Shown here: positions 7,664-15,708 of the stretch, in pieces
Position numbering within the stretch: position 1 is the stretch's first letter
How the letters are laid out: each line of letters begins with the position of its first letter
NCBI GenBank assembly: GCA_017632555.1
Contig: JAGBRF010000034.1
Span: 1 to 18,456, forward strand
Reading direction: 5' to 3'
DNA length: 18,456 nucleotides
From: Alphaproteobacteria bacterium
Lineage (GTDB): Bacteria; Pseudomonadota; Alphaproteobacteria; RF32; UBA3637
Notes under the pieces: generated by a model
The model's input: only the letters and a program-made list of their open reading frames with translations
What the model was told of the DNA's origin: nothing
The model's database searches: none
Program-made: the position numbers and the translations under genes

Positions 7664-9316
7664 CTATGCCATACTTAATCGTTTCAACACACGTTCTGAA
7701 CCAAGCACTTGCATAATTGCATATAAATCCGGTGTTTGTGTTCTCCCCGTCACAAATACGCGTAAAACAGTCGCAACATCAGAAACGTTTCCTTTGAATG
7801 CTTCCGGATTGGCTTTGTATGCTTTCATATCGCAAGTAAAGCCGATATCCGTTGCCACTTGTTTGATTTTTTCGAACCAAGTATTCTTGTCATCGGACGG
7901 ATTATAAAGTTCACTAAATTTATTAACTATCAACTGTATCTCATTGACAGATAAAGGTTTTAACATAGCGTAAGCTTCGCCGGTTGTTAAAGTAAATTGA
8001 TTATCAAAGAAGAATGAACATTCTTTTTTAACATCAGCCCAAATCGTAATATCTTTACGAACTTTTTTCACATTACTGCGTTCAATGTCCAAGATTTTTT
8101 TCATATAATCGGCGTTATCTTTCATAATCGTTGCAAACGGAACATCATATTTTTCGCACCAATCAAGCGCACGATTATAAACTTCTTCAGCACTTAAACG
8201 TCCGACAACGTCACGGGAAATGCTGTCTAACTTCACAAAGTCAAACAAAGCACCGGAAGATCCGATTTTCTTGATATTAAATTGGAATTCTTTATATGAC
8301 TTGTCCGGATTTTGTTTGCGCCAATCTTCGAAATTGGAGTTTCCTAAATTGAGCAAATATTCAATCAAAGCTTCTTTCGGATAGCCCTTTTCATCAAAAT
8401 AAGTCACGTTTGCTTCCGGGTCCAAACGTTTTGATAATTTACGGCGGTTGCCGTTTTCATCCAATTTTTGAACATGGGAAATATGCGCATATTTTGGCGC
8501 TTTCCAACCGGCAACAGTGAATAATTGAATATGCAACGGTAATGAAGAAAGCCATTCTTCACCACGAATAACGTGCGTTGTTCCCATTAAATGATCGTCA
8601 ATTAAATGAGCAAAGTGATATGTCGGAAGTCCGTCACCTTTCATAATTGGAATATCCAAATCGCTTTCCGGGAATTCTCTTTAAACGCGGATTAAATCTT
8701 CAATAACGATATTTTTCGAATAATGTCCAGGAGATTTGAAACGGACAATGAACGGCTTTCCCGCCTTTAAGTTTTCCAAAATTTCATCTTCCGTCAACTT
8801 ACGGCATTTAGCAAAAGGACCATAGTATCCCGGACGAATGTTGGCTTTTGTTTGCATTTCATGCGTTTTTTCATTGTCTTCTTCAGAACAGAAACACAAG
8901 TAAGCTTTGTCTTCTTGCAACCATTTTTTTATGTATGCGTGATAGATTTCTTTTCTTTCGCTTTGGACATAAGGACCATAAGCGCCATCTTCTTTTCCGC
9001 TTAAAACAGGACCTTCATCATTATGAATACCATATTCTTTCAATGTCCTTAAAACAAGCTCTTTTGCACCTTCAACTTGTCTTTTTTGATCAGTATCTTC
9101 AATACGCAAAATAAATACACCGCTTGATTGGTGTGCCACACGTTCCGGCAATAAAGCTGCCATTAAATTTCCCAAATGGAAAAAGCCGGTCGGACTGGGC
9201 CCCACACGAGTAATAACAGCCCCTTCCGGTAAATTTCTGCGAGGATATTTTGCTTCAATTTCTTCAACTGATGGCAATGGTTTTGGAAATATTAAATCAA
9301 TAATTTCTTTTTTCAT
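7664..9316 (-). pseudogene. gltX: Glutamyl-tRNA synthetase interrupted by an in-frame TAA
   Basis: The reading frame spans 550 codons and encodes a class I glutamyl-tRNA synthetase, but codon 212 (8683-8681) is TAA. The 211 residues before it carry the HIGH-type motif HLGN (47-50) after GPSPTGFF; the 338 after it carry [22 protein letters not shown] and the KMSKS-type KLSKR (293-297), all in the same frame. The stop sits in the conserved stretch DLIR-x-x-x-EFPE, where relatives as I recall them have G-K; here it reads V-stop. Everything downstream is open, so this is a very recent mutation, a sequence error, or a read-through case. The ATG at 9316 matches family starts; an in-frame TTG lies at 9331. 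Overall the protein resembles the 550-residue clostridial-type enzyme, suggesting possible transfer. It leads the run with msbA. Confidence 0.8.
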
Positions 9317-9357
9317 TTTGTTTTCTTTCAAGACTAACTATACATAAACTTTGAAAT

Positions 9358-9386
9358 ATCATAAAGGAATAAAAATAAAAAATCAA
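9358..9386 (-). promoter_or_regulatory. Probable promoter of gltX-msbA-cimA-spmA-spmB
   Basis: On the minus strand TTGATT (9386-9381), a 17-base spacer and TATGAT (9363-9358) give a good sigma70-type promoter in the short gap after aas. Transcription would begin near 9351, about 35 bases before the gltX ATG. No convincing terminator separates aas from this promoter. Confidence 0.6.
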
Positions 9387-9400
9387 GGTTTCTTATCTAT

Positions 9401-11554
9401 TTATTTCAAAAATTCTTCTTCAACCTGCTTTTTCAACGTCATAAAATCACGTTTACCACTGCCCAAAATCGGCAATTCGTCCCAATAAAGAATGGTACGC
9501 GGGATATAAAGCTCTGTAAAACCTTGCTGTTTTATGAACGGAATTAAAGTATCCAAAGTAATATCTTTTGATGTGGAAACCAAAACAATTTGTTCCCCTT
9601 TGGTATCATGCGGAATTGCAACTGCATTGCACTCAAAATCTTTGTTTGGATAAGCCCGTTTAATCAAATTTTCCAAAGACGGTAAAGAAACCATTTCACC
9701 ACCGATTTTGGCAAAGCGTTTTAATCTGCCCTTCAAATAAGCAAATCCCATATCATCAAAGGCCATAACATCGCCTGTGTCATACCAACCACTCGGCGGA
9801 GAAACGATAACGCCCGGATTTGAAGCGGACATAGCCCCCAACATAACATTGGGTCCTTTGACTGTTAAGGAACCGCCCTCGTTCACGCCTTCGATTTTCT
9901 TTAACTTGTATTCAATACCCGGCACAATCTTTCCGATTGATTCAAAATTACAGAAAATGCGGTTGTTGATTGTCAATAATGGCGAACATTCGGTTGAACC
10001 GTATCCTTCAAACAAACGAATACCGAAACGTTCCATCCACAAATAACGTGTTTCGGGTTGTACGGGCTCTGCACCGCCCAAAACAAATCGCAGGGTGTTA
10101 AAATCGAACGGGTGAGCTACACGTGCATAAGAGCGCAAAAAGCTGTCCGTACCAAGCAATATTGTTGCGCCGGTATCATAAATCGTTTCCGGAATGATAC
10201 GATAATGCAATGGTGACGGATAAATAAACACACGTCCACCGCATAACAAAGGCGCAAAGACGCCCAAAACCAATCCGAATGAATGGAACATAGGCAAGCA
10301 GGCAAACAACAAATCCGTTCTGTTTATATCAACGGCAGAAACGAATTGATGCACGTTTGCCACGATGTTTTGATGCGATAAGACAATGGCTTTGGGTTGA
10401 CCTTCCGACCCGGAAGTGAACAAAATCAAAGCGCGTTTGTTACCGCTGGACGGGAAAGGAACGTATTTGCGTTTATACAAAAACCAAGCACGAACGATAT
10501 CTTTTACCCGGATTTTGATATCTTCCAAGTAAATAACGGAAATGCCCTGCACTTTGATTGATTCGACTATTGCTTCCAAATGAGCTTGTTCAACAAAGTT
10601 TTTGGAAGTTAAAACAACCCGTGTTTTTGTCGTATGCAAAGTCGATAAAACATTGGCCACACCCGATGTATAGTTGATCATAGCCGGCACACGTTCATAC
10701 GCCATTAAACCCAACAATATGTATAAGTTTTGAATGTTATTGCCCAACAAAACGCCGATTGTTTCTTGACGTGCTACAATTTTGTTTAAGTATTTTGCAT
10801 ATTCATACGCTTTCATAATCAAATCTTTGTATGAATAAGTTTTTCTTTCTATGTCTTCGGCAACTTGCGGTCTTGACCAGAAACCTTCATGCGCATTGAA
10901 TTTGGCAGCACGCATAAATTCCGCAAAGAAAGACGCCGTCGGACGGAAAGTCGCCTTGAACGCCACATTTTGCATCAGTTGGTAAATTTCATTGCTGATG
11001 TAATTTCTGTTCTTACGGCCCTGCTCTGAAATCTTAAAAGGAATAGGTTTCTGGATAGTAATGGTCGTTCTTGGGAACGGACGGCGTACTTTTTTGTTTT
11101 CCAATCTGGAACAATAACCGTATTGAGCGCCTTCAATCCAAACAGGAACGAACGGAACACCGGCACGGTCAGCGATAACACCGGGTGCTTCATAAATTTT
11201 CATCAAGTTGCCGGTATCCGTTATTTTGCCTTCCGGAAAGATAACGCAAGATTGACCTTTTTCAAGGCGGGCTACCAACTCTTTTGCCACCGTTGTGTCA
11301 AACGGATTGAAAGCAACAACATCGGCATAACGCATTAGCAATTTTACTTTACGTTTTTTTGTTTCTTGCTTGCTGATAGCAAAACATAACCGTCCTGGTA
11401 AAAAGGCATACAAAAACAACACGTCCAAAGTCGATACGTGATTGGCAACATATAAAACGGTTTTCGGATAACGGCGCGGGTTTTTCAACCATATCACGTT
11501 AATTTTGAAAATTCTGAAAACTATGCGTAAAAAAGAACGTATGAATTTTTCCAT
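9401..11554 (-). CDS. aas: Bifunctional lysophospholipid acyltransferase / acyl-ACP synthetase
   Basis: 717 residues, close to E. coli Aas (719). Aas reacylates lysophosphatidylethanolamine at the inner membrane using fatty acids it loads onto ACP. The N-terminal PlsC-type domain has the catalytic NHVSTLD (38-44) and FPEGKITDTG (106-115). The C-terminal adenylate-forming domain has LFTSGSEGQPKAI (378-390), GYGSTECSP (517-525), YDTGD (591-595) and the C-terminal catalytic lysine K701 in GSGKRDF. Both halves look complete. The ATG at 11554 follows the TerB-like stop by one base; an in-frame TTG at 11581 would overlap that gene. The usual companion lysophospholipid transporter LplT is absent. 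It closes the moxR operon, suggesting a link between that system and envelope repair. Confidence 0.9.
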   Translation of the reverse strand: MEKFIRSFLRIVFRIFKINVIWLKNPRRYPKTVLYVANHVSTLDVLFLYAFLPGRLCFAISKQETKKRKVKLLMRYADVVAFNPFDTTVAKELVARLEKGQSCVIFPEGKITDTGNLMKIYEAPGVIADRAGVPFVPVWIEGAQYGYCSRLENKKVRRPFPRTTITIQKPIPFKISEQGRKNRNYISNEIYQLMQNVAFKATFRPTASFFAEFMRAAKFNAHEGFWSRPQVAEDIERKTYSYKDLIMKAYEYAKYLNKIVARQETIGVLLGNNIQNLYILLGLMAYERVPAMINYTSGVANVLSTLHTTKTRVVLTSKNFVEQAHLEAIVESIKVQGISVIYLEDIKIRVKDIVRAWFLYKRKYVPFPSSGNKRALILFTSGSEGQPKAIVLSHQNIVANVHQFVSAVDINRTDLLFACLPMFHSFGLVLGVFAPLLCGGRVFIYPSPLHYRIIPETIYDTGATILLGTDSFLRSYARVAHPFDFNTLRFVLGGAEPVQPETRYLWMERFGIRLFEGYGSTECSPLLTINNRIFCNFESIGKIVPGIEYKLKKIEGVNEGGSLTVKGPNVMLGAMSASNPGVIVSPPSGWYDTGDVMAFDDMGFAYLKGRLKRFAKIGGEMVSLPSLENLIKRAYPNKDFECNAVAIPHDTKGEQIVLVSTSKDITLDTLIPFIKQQGFTELYIPRTILYWDELPILGSGKRDFMTLKKQVEEEFLK

Positions 11555-11555
11555 T

Positions 11556-12398
11556 TTATGAATTCTTAAAGTTGAGTTCAAACCCTTCTTCTTCTAAAAT
11601 ACGCAAGAAATCGGCCAAAAATAATTTTTCTTTTTCATCAATTTTGCCGTCAGCAACAATCAGTGACATCATCTTTTCCAAGAACATTTTAACAATCCAA
11701 CCGTCATTAGCTATAATACGTTCCAAAGAAAAGTAAAATCCTTGTGTATCCGGATAATTCATGCTGAAATAATCCATCAGCTTATCATCATCAAATGTCA
11801 AATCCGGACAACGTTTATGGACATATTCGGCGATTTTCTTCAATTCCCGATCATCACGGCGCCCGTCAACAGTGGAAAGAAACAACAAAGCGGTAATTTC
11901 ATTACGCGTTCTGTCAATGGCGGTTTTGAATTCACCGTCTTTTAATCTTGATTCACCGACAGGGGCCGAAGAAGTATCATTTCCGTCTATGTTTAATCCT
12001 AAAACATTTTTGAAAAAATCATAACTGCTGTATGTGATATTTGTTCTTTTATCCTTTATTTGCAAAATGTTTTCCATTTTGATTAAACGAGGAACTTTCA
12101 CATCTAAACAAAGAACGTCAATCAAATAATTTTTACCGTTTTTGAAAACACGGCGAATAACAACATCCCTTTCCTTTAATTCGCCGGACAAAGAAGTATA
12201 TTTCATAAAAACATTTACGGAAATACCGCCGGCAACCAGATTTTTAGCTTGAACTTGTTTTTTACTTTGTTCGAAAACTTGTTGTTTTTCCGGTGTTTCG
12301 GCCTTTCCTTCCATTTGGGAATTCCATTCACGCCTGAAAGCATCAACATCCGTGCTGGTAAAGCGTGCGACTGCATCTATTAAACTGCTGTTTGCCAT
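11556..12398 (-). CDS. TerB-like domain protein of unknown function
   Basis: 280 residues, cytosolic. The C-terminal half (about 165-270) is helical and holds two acidic motifs of the TerB/DjlA-like type, DGRRDDRE (178-185) and DGKIDEKE (250-257), known in this superfamily as metal-binding helices. The middle (about 55-115) is beta-rich and weakly resembles WYL-type or small barrel domains, with RRVFKNGKNYLIDVLCLD followed by PRLIKMENI. The N-terminus is charged and helical. The ATG is preceded by GGGAG and lies one base after the DUF4381 gene stop. Position between DUF4381 and aas suggests it works with the MoxR system. No function is assigned. Confidence 0.7.
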   Translation of the reverse strand: MANSSLIDAVARFTSTDVDAFRREWNSQMEGKAETPEKQQVFEQSKKQVQAKNLVAGGISVNVFMKYTSLSGELKERDVVIRRVFKNGKNYLIDVLCLDVKVPRLIKMENILQIKDKRTNITYSSYDFFKNVLGLNIDGNDTSSAPVGESRLKDGEFKTAIDRTRNEITALLFLSTVDGRRDDRELKKIAEYVHKRCPDLTFDDDKLMDYFSMNYPDTQGFYFSLERIIANDGWIVKMFLEKMMSLIVADGKIDEKEKLFLADFLRILEEEGFELNFKNS

Positions 12399-12399
12399 G

Positions 12400-12885
12400 T
12401 CATTTCTCCCTTTTATTCAAAACAAGGCGGATCCATTCTTCATAATCCCGTAAAACAGTTTGACGTTTGGAATCCGACATATCATTCTTTTTAGCATACA
12501 TGTTTTTATGTAAAAGGTCTACATATTCTTTTGAAAAAATTTCTTTTTTTGCCGTTTTATTCATAAAAGTGACCCATTCATCTTCGTATAAGGAAGCAAT
12601 TTTCTTTCGTCCAAAACGGCTGATAGCCACTTGTTTTGCCAGTTGGTTGATGCTTTTCAACAACTCTTTACCGTCAGTGATTTTTTCTATTTTCTTCAAT
12701 TCTTTTGACACTTGACGATGTATGGAATGAAGCCACGCATAAACGGCAAAATAAAGAAGCAAAACAAAAACAAAAATTGAAATGATGACAATCCACCATC
12801 CCATTGCCAAAGGAAACATATCGGGCGTTGCGGGAACGTGTAACCCTTTTAATCCGGAAACATCAACAGTCATATTTACAGGCAT
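12400..12885 (-). CDS. DUF4381 family membrane protein
   Basis: 161 residues. The N-terminus contains the family pattern of a short LKGLHVPATP segment, then FPLAMGWWIVI leading into one transmembrane helix (about 28-50). A basic, helical cytosolic domain of about 110 residues follows. DUF4381 genes are regularly found between DUF58 and von Willebrand A genes in MoxR/Bat operons; their biochemical role is not established. AAGGGA precedes the ATG, which directly follows the TAA of the DUF58 gene, so translation is probably coupled. Confidence 0.82.
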   Translation of the reverse strand: MPVNMTVDVSGLKGLHVPATPDMFPLAMGWWIVIISIFVFVLLLYFAVYAWLHSIHRQVSKELKKIEKITDGKELLKSINQLAKQVAISRFGRKKIASLYEDEWVTFMNKTAKKEIFSKEYVDLLHKNMYAKKNDMSDSKRQTVLRDYEEWIRLVLNKREK

Positions 12886-13824
12886 TTAACGTCCCTTTTT
12901 CCCCTTTTGAAACAAAGATTTTGCAACAACATCATAATAATCCGAATCCGAACAGACCGGAATGTATTTTATATGGTATTTTGTGACAAAGTCTTCAAGC
13001 ATCATCAAACGTTTTTGGAAATAATAAATATAGGCATCGTGAATGTCTTTTGATCTGGTATCCAAGACGCTGTCCGACTTCCCGTCCGAAATGGCATAAA
13101 GGTTTGGTGTCGGGCAACGGCCTTCCAACACATCATAAACGTTGATAAATGTCAATTCATTAGTACGCGCCAAAGAAGCAAATGATTTTAACGTATCTTC
13201 TTTTAAGTCGGAAAAATCGCTGATAACAAAGATGATATTTCCGTTTCTGCATGAACGCCGTAATTTTAAGGATGCTTGTGTCAAGGAAATTTCTTCTTCC
13301 ATCTTATCAAAATGCTGTTCTTTTTTTGTGCTTTCGCTGACAAGTCCATAGAAAGCCATAATTTTCTTTCTCAATTTTGAAGGACGGAACACTTGCATTT
13401 GATTATCGGATAAAACCAATCCGCCGACTTTATCGCCTCGGTCAACGAAATACCAAGCAAGCATAGACATAACATGTGCTGCTATAACGGATTTGAAAGC
13501 TTGCTTTGTGCCGAATTTCATCCCTGACCGCAAATCAATCAAAAACCAAATTTGCTGTCCGCGTTCTTCACGGAACACTTTTGTAAACACTTTGCCGATT
13601 TTTGCGGTTAAACGCCAATCGACCAAACGGACATCATCGCCCGGTTGATATTCGCGGACTTCGTCAAAGTCCAAACCTCTGCCCTTAAAAGCAGAACGGA
13701 CATTGCCAAGATCTTTTTTCTTACTCTTTTCCCCTTTGGGCGAAGAAAGCCGATAAGTTTGATATTTGTCTGCTACCAAACTTTCCAAACTGGCATAAAC
13801 GGCATCATTAAGCTCTTGGACCAT
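12886..13824 (-). CDS. DUF58 family protein (MoxR-associated)
   Basis: 312 residues with the DUF58 core: FDEVREYQPGDDVRLVDWR, the family hallmark, near residues 54-72, followed by a von Willebrand A-like region including FLIDLRSGM and VISDFSD. No transmembrane segment is obvious, which matches the shorter cytosolic members. DUF58 proteins are encoded beside MoxR ATPases and are thought to act with them in maturation or assembly of other proteins. The gene follows moxR by nine bases, with AGGA before its ATG. Confidence in family is high; exact role is unknown. Confidence 0.9.
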   Translation of the reverse strand: MVQELNDAVYASLESLVADKYQTYRLSSPKGEKSKKKDLGNVRSAFKGRGLDFDEVREYQPGDDVRLVDWRLTAKIGKVFTKVFREERGQQIWFLIDLRSGMKFGTKQAFKSVIAAHVMSMLAWYFVDRGDKVGGLVLSDNQMQVFRPSKLRKKIMAFYGLVSESTKKEQHFDKMEEEISLTQASLKLRRSCRNGNIIFVISDFSDLKEDTLKSFASLARTNELTFINVYDVLEGRCPTPNLYAISDGKSDSVLDTRSKDIHDAYIYYFQKRLMMLEDFVTKYHIKYIPVCSDSDYYDVVAKSLFQKGKKGR

Positions 13825-13833
13825 TTTTTATTC

Positions 13834-14796
13834 CTATGGCAAAGGAACCAATTGCAATAAAGTGTCAATAAACGAATCCGGTGTCACACCTTTTGCTTCG
13901 GCTTCATAAGTCAACAAAATACGATGGCGCAACACATCATGCAAAATTGCATGTATATCTGCCGGTATCACATAATCACGACCATTTAACCAAGCATGAG
14001 CCCTTGAACAGTTCTCCAGAGCACTTGTACCACGCGGACTTGCCCCGTATTCAATATAAGAAGCCAAAGCAGAATCGTAAACGGCAGGATTACGCGTTGC
14101 CATGATAAATTGGACGATGTATTCTTCCAATTCGTTTGATAAATGAACGTTTAAAACTTCTGTTCTGGCTGCTTTAACTTGCTTTTGACTGATTTTGTTG
14201 ATTACCTTTTGTTCTTCATTTCTGGCTTCACCGCGGACGATTTGTAAAATCTTATGTTCAGCAGCAGCATCCGGGTGTCCGATTTTAACATACATCAAGA
14301 AACGATCTAATTGTGCTTCCGGTAAAGGATACGTTCCTTCGTTTTCAATCGGGTTTTGGGTTGCCATAACCAAGAATAATTCCGGTAATAAGTAAGTCGT
14401 TGCCCCAACGGTGACTTGGCGTTCAGCCATTGCTTCCAACAAAGCGGATTGCACTTTTGCCGGGGAACGGTTGATTTCATCAGCCAAAATGAAATTATGG
14501 AAAATAGGTCCTTTTTGGAAAACAAATGTTCCGTTTTCCGGACGATAAACATCACTTCCGGTAATATCGGCCGGCAACAAATCCGGCGTAAATTGAATAC
14601 GATGCGAGTCGCATTCGATGGCTGATGACAATTTTTTAATAGCTTTTGTCTTTGCCAAACCGGGTGCGCCTTCAACCAACAAATGCCCATCGGAAAGCAA
14701 AGCAATCAACATTCTGTCAATCAAAGCGCCCTGCCCGATAATTTCAGCATTCATATATTGGCGTAAAACCAAAAAATCATTTTGTACTTGTGACAT
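13834..14796 (-). CDS. MoxR family AAA+ ATPase
   Basis: 320 residues, the usual MoxR size. It shows Walker A GAPGLAKT (43-50), Walker B FILADE (102-107), sensor 1 ATQNP (145-149) and the family stretch GTYPLPEAQLDRF. A C-terminal lid domain carries GASPRGTSALE. MoxR ATPases act as chaperone-like factors, often activating von Willebrand A-domain partners, as in methanol dehydrogenase maturation or Bat aerotolerance operons. It opens the five-gene operon; AAGGAG five bases before the ATG is a strong ribosome binding site. Confidence 0.93.
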   Translation of the reverse strand: MSQVQNDFLVLRQYMNAEIIGQGALIDRMLIALLSDGHLLVEGAPGLAKTKAIKKLSSAIECDSHRIQFTPDLLPADITGSDVYRPENGTFVFQKGPIFHNFILADEINRSPAKVQSALLEAMAERQVTVGATTYLLPELFLVMATQNPIENEGTYPLPEAQLDRFLMYVKIGHPDAAAEHKILQIVRGEARNEEQKVINKISQKQVKAARTEVLNVHLSNELEEYIVQFIMATRNPAVYDSALASYIEYGASPRGTSALENCSRAHAWLNGRDYVIPADIHAILHDVLRHRILLTYEAEAKGVTPDSFIDTLLQLVPLP

Positions 14797-14839
14797 ATTT
14801 TTCTCCTTATAAAAAAATACTATACATTATTTTTCAGAT

Positions 14840-14868
14840 AATATAAAATAAAAAAAAAGGAAAAGCAA
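14840..14868 (-). promoter_or_regulatory. Probable promoter of the moxR operon
   Basis: On the minus strand TTGCTT (14868-14863), 17 bases, then TATATT (14845-14840). Transcription would start near 14833, about 37 bases before the moxR ATG. The promoter overlaps the ribosome binding site of the divergent gene at 14869. No clear promoter for that gene was found in the 72-base gap, which is extremely AT-rich. Confidence 0.45.
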
Positions 14869-15630
14869 ATGAGTATTTCAATTTTAACACCATATAAGCT
14901 TTTTTTTATTGCGCAAGGCGAAACACTTTTTGCCTTAATGAAAGATGGTCGGGTGCTGAAAGTCAAGCAAACTCCTTACTTTTCAAATTTTTCATCAGAT
15001 AAAAAAATATTGACGGGCATATCGTTTGACGGGGAAAATACACATATTATGTCCGTTCCTTTTGGCTTTGATATGGTAAAACCGCAGGAAATAACTTCCT
15101 TATTCGGTTATTTTTATTATCCTTGTTTGTCAAAAGACGGGCGGAAAATGGCGGTTATAGAGGCTGATTTGTTAAAACCGCGTCCGGAAGGTGAATTACG
15201 CATATACAAGCGCAAAATTAAATATTGGTATCAGGAAGCCAGCTTTGATGCCCGTATGAAACCGCCTTTTATTTCACCTCTTGACGATTCGTTGTTTTTT
15301 ATCGACAAAGAAAATCAGCTGATCCAATACATAAAGGATAAAAAGATTTTGGCAAGTAATGTTCAAAATTTTGCTTTATCCCCTACTTTGACAAAGATTG
15401 TTTATTTCACGGATGAACAAGTGTGCGTTTATTCACTGCTGGAACACAGGGAAATTACCAGCTTTCCGATGACGAACCTGACCGCAATTTCATTTGACGC
15501 TTCGGAAAAAGAAATTTTGTATGCCAAGTCACAAGATAATCGATTCGCAATTTACAGCTTTGATTATATGCAAAAAAAGACGACTTTGCTTTTACAAACA
15601 TCCGAATCTGTTCTTCTTTTGTCCCCTTAA
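14869..15630 (+). CDS. Uncharacterised beta-propeller-like protein
   Basis: 253 residues, not recognised as a named family. It is rich in short beta-strand motifs with recurring patterns of the kind FSSDKK, LSKDGRKMAV, SPLDDSLFFIDK, LSPTLTKIVY and FDASEKEILYA. These resemble blades of WD40/TolB-type propellers. There is no signal peptide or membrane segment, so it is probably cytosolic. Four to five blades can be counted, so it may be a small or degenerate propeller. AAGGAAAAGC precedes the ATG. It is divergent from moxR and sits before the outer-membrane protein gene, with a 78-base gap. Nothing in the sequence gives a substrate. Confidence 0.65.
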   Translation: MSISILTPYKLFFIAQGETLFALMKDGRVLKVKQTPYFSNFSSDKKILTGISFDGENTHIMSVPFGFDMVKPQEITSLFGYFYYPCLSKDGRKMAVIEADLLKPRPEGELRIYKRKIKYWYQEASFDARMKPPFISPLDDSLFFIDKENQLIQYIKDKKILASNVQNFALSPTLTKIVYFTDEQVCVYSLLEHREITSFPMTNLTAISFDASEKEILYAKSQDNRFAIYSFDYMQKKTTLLLQTSESVLLLSP

Positions 15631-15641
15631 ATAAAAAGGTA

Positions 15642-15669
15642 TTGCTATTTTGAATAAACATGCTATTGT
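15642..15669 (+). promoter_or_regulatory. Possible promoter of the outer-membrane protein-mscL operon
   Basis: TTGCTA (15642-15647), a 16-base spacer and TATTGT (15664-15669). The match is moderate. An inverted repeat straddles the -10 (next entry). Confidence 0.4.
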
Positions 15670-15680
15670 ATTTGGCATGT
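15658..15680 (+). promoter_or_regulatory. Inverted repeat across the -10 region, candidate operator
   Basis: ACATGC (15658-15663) and GCATGT (15675-15680) form a perfect 6-base inverted repeat with an 11-base centre that contains the predicted -10 hexamer. A dimeric repressor bound here would block the promoter. It could instead be a weak hairpin; the regulator is unknown. Confidence 0.4.
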
Positions 15681-15708
15681 GTTAACTTTAATTCAAAAAG
15701 GACGTGAA

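Noticed and set aside
7664..8659. The C-terminal part of gltX as a separate gene starting at TTG 8659
   Set aside because: No good ribosome binding site is present and the start falls in the middle of the catalytic domain; it is better read as the continuation of one broken or read-through gene.
8681..8683. TAA reassigned to an amino acid
   Set aside because: TAA ends many genes in the window at correct family lengths (ihfB, ybhB, msbA, cimA, aas, mscL), so a recoded TAA is not supported.
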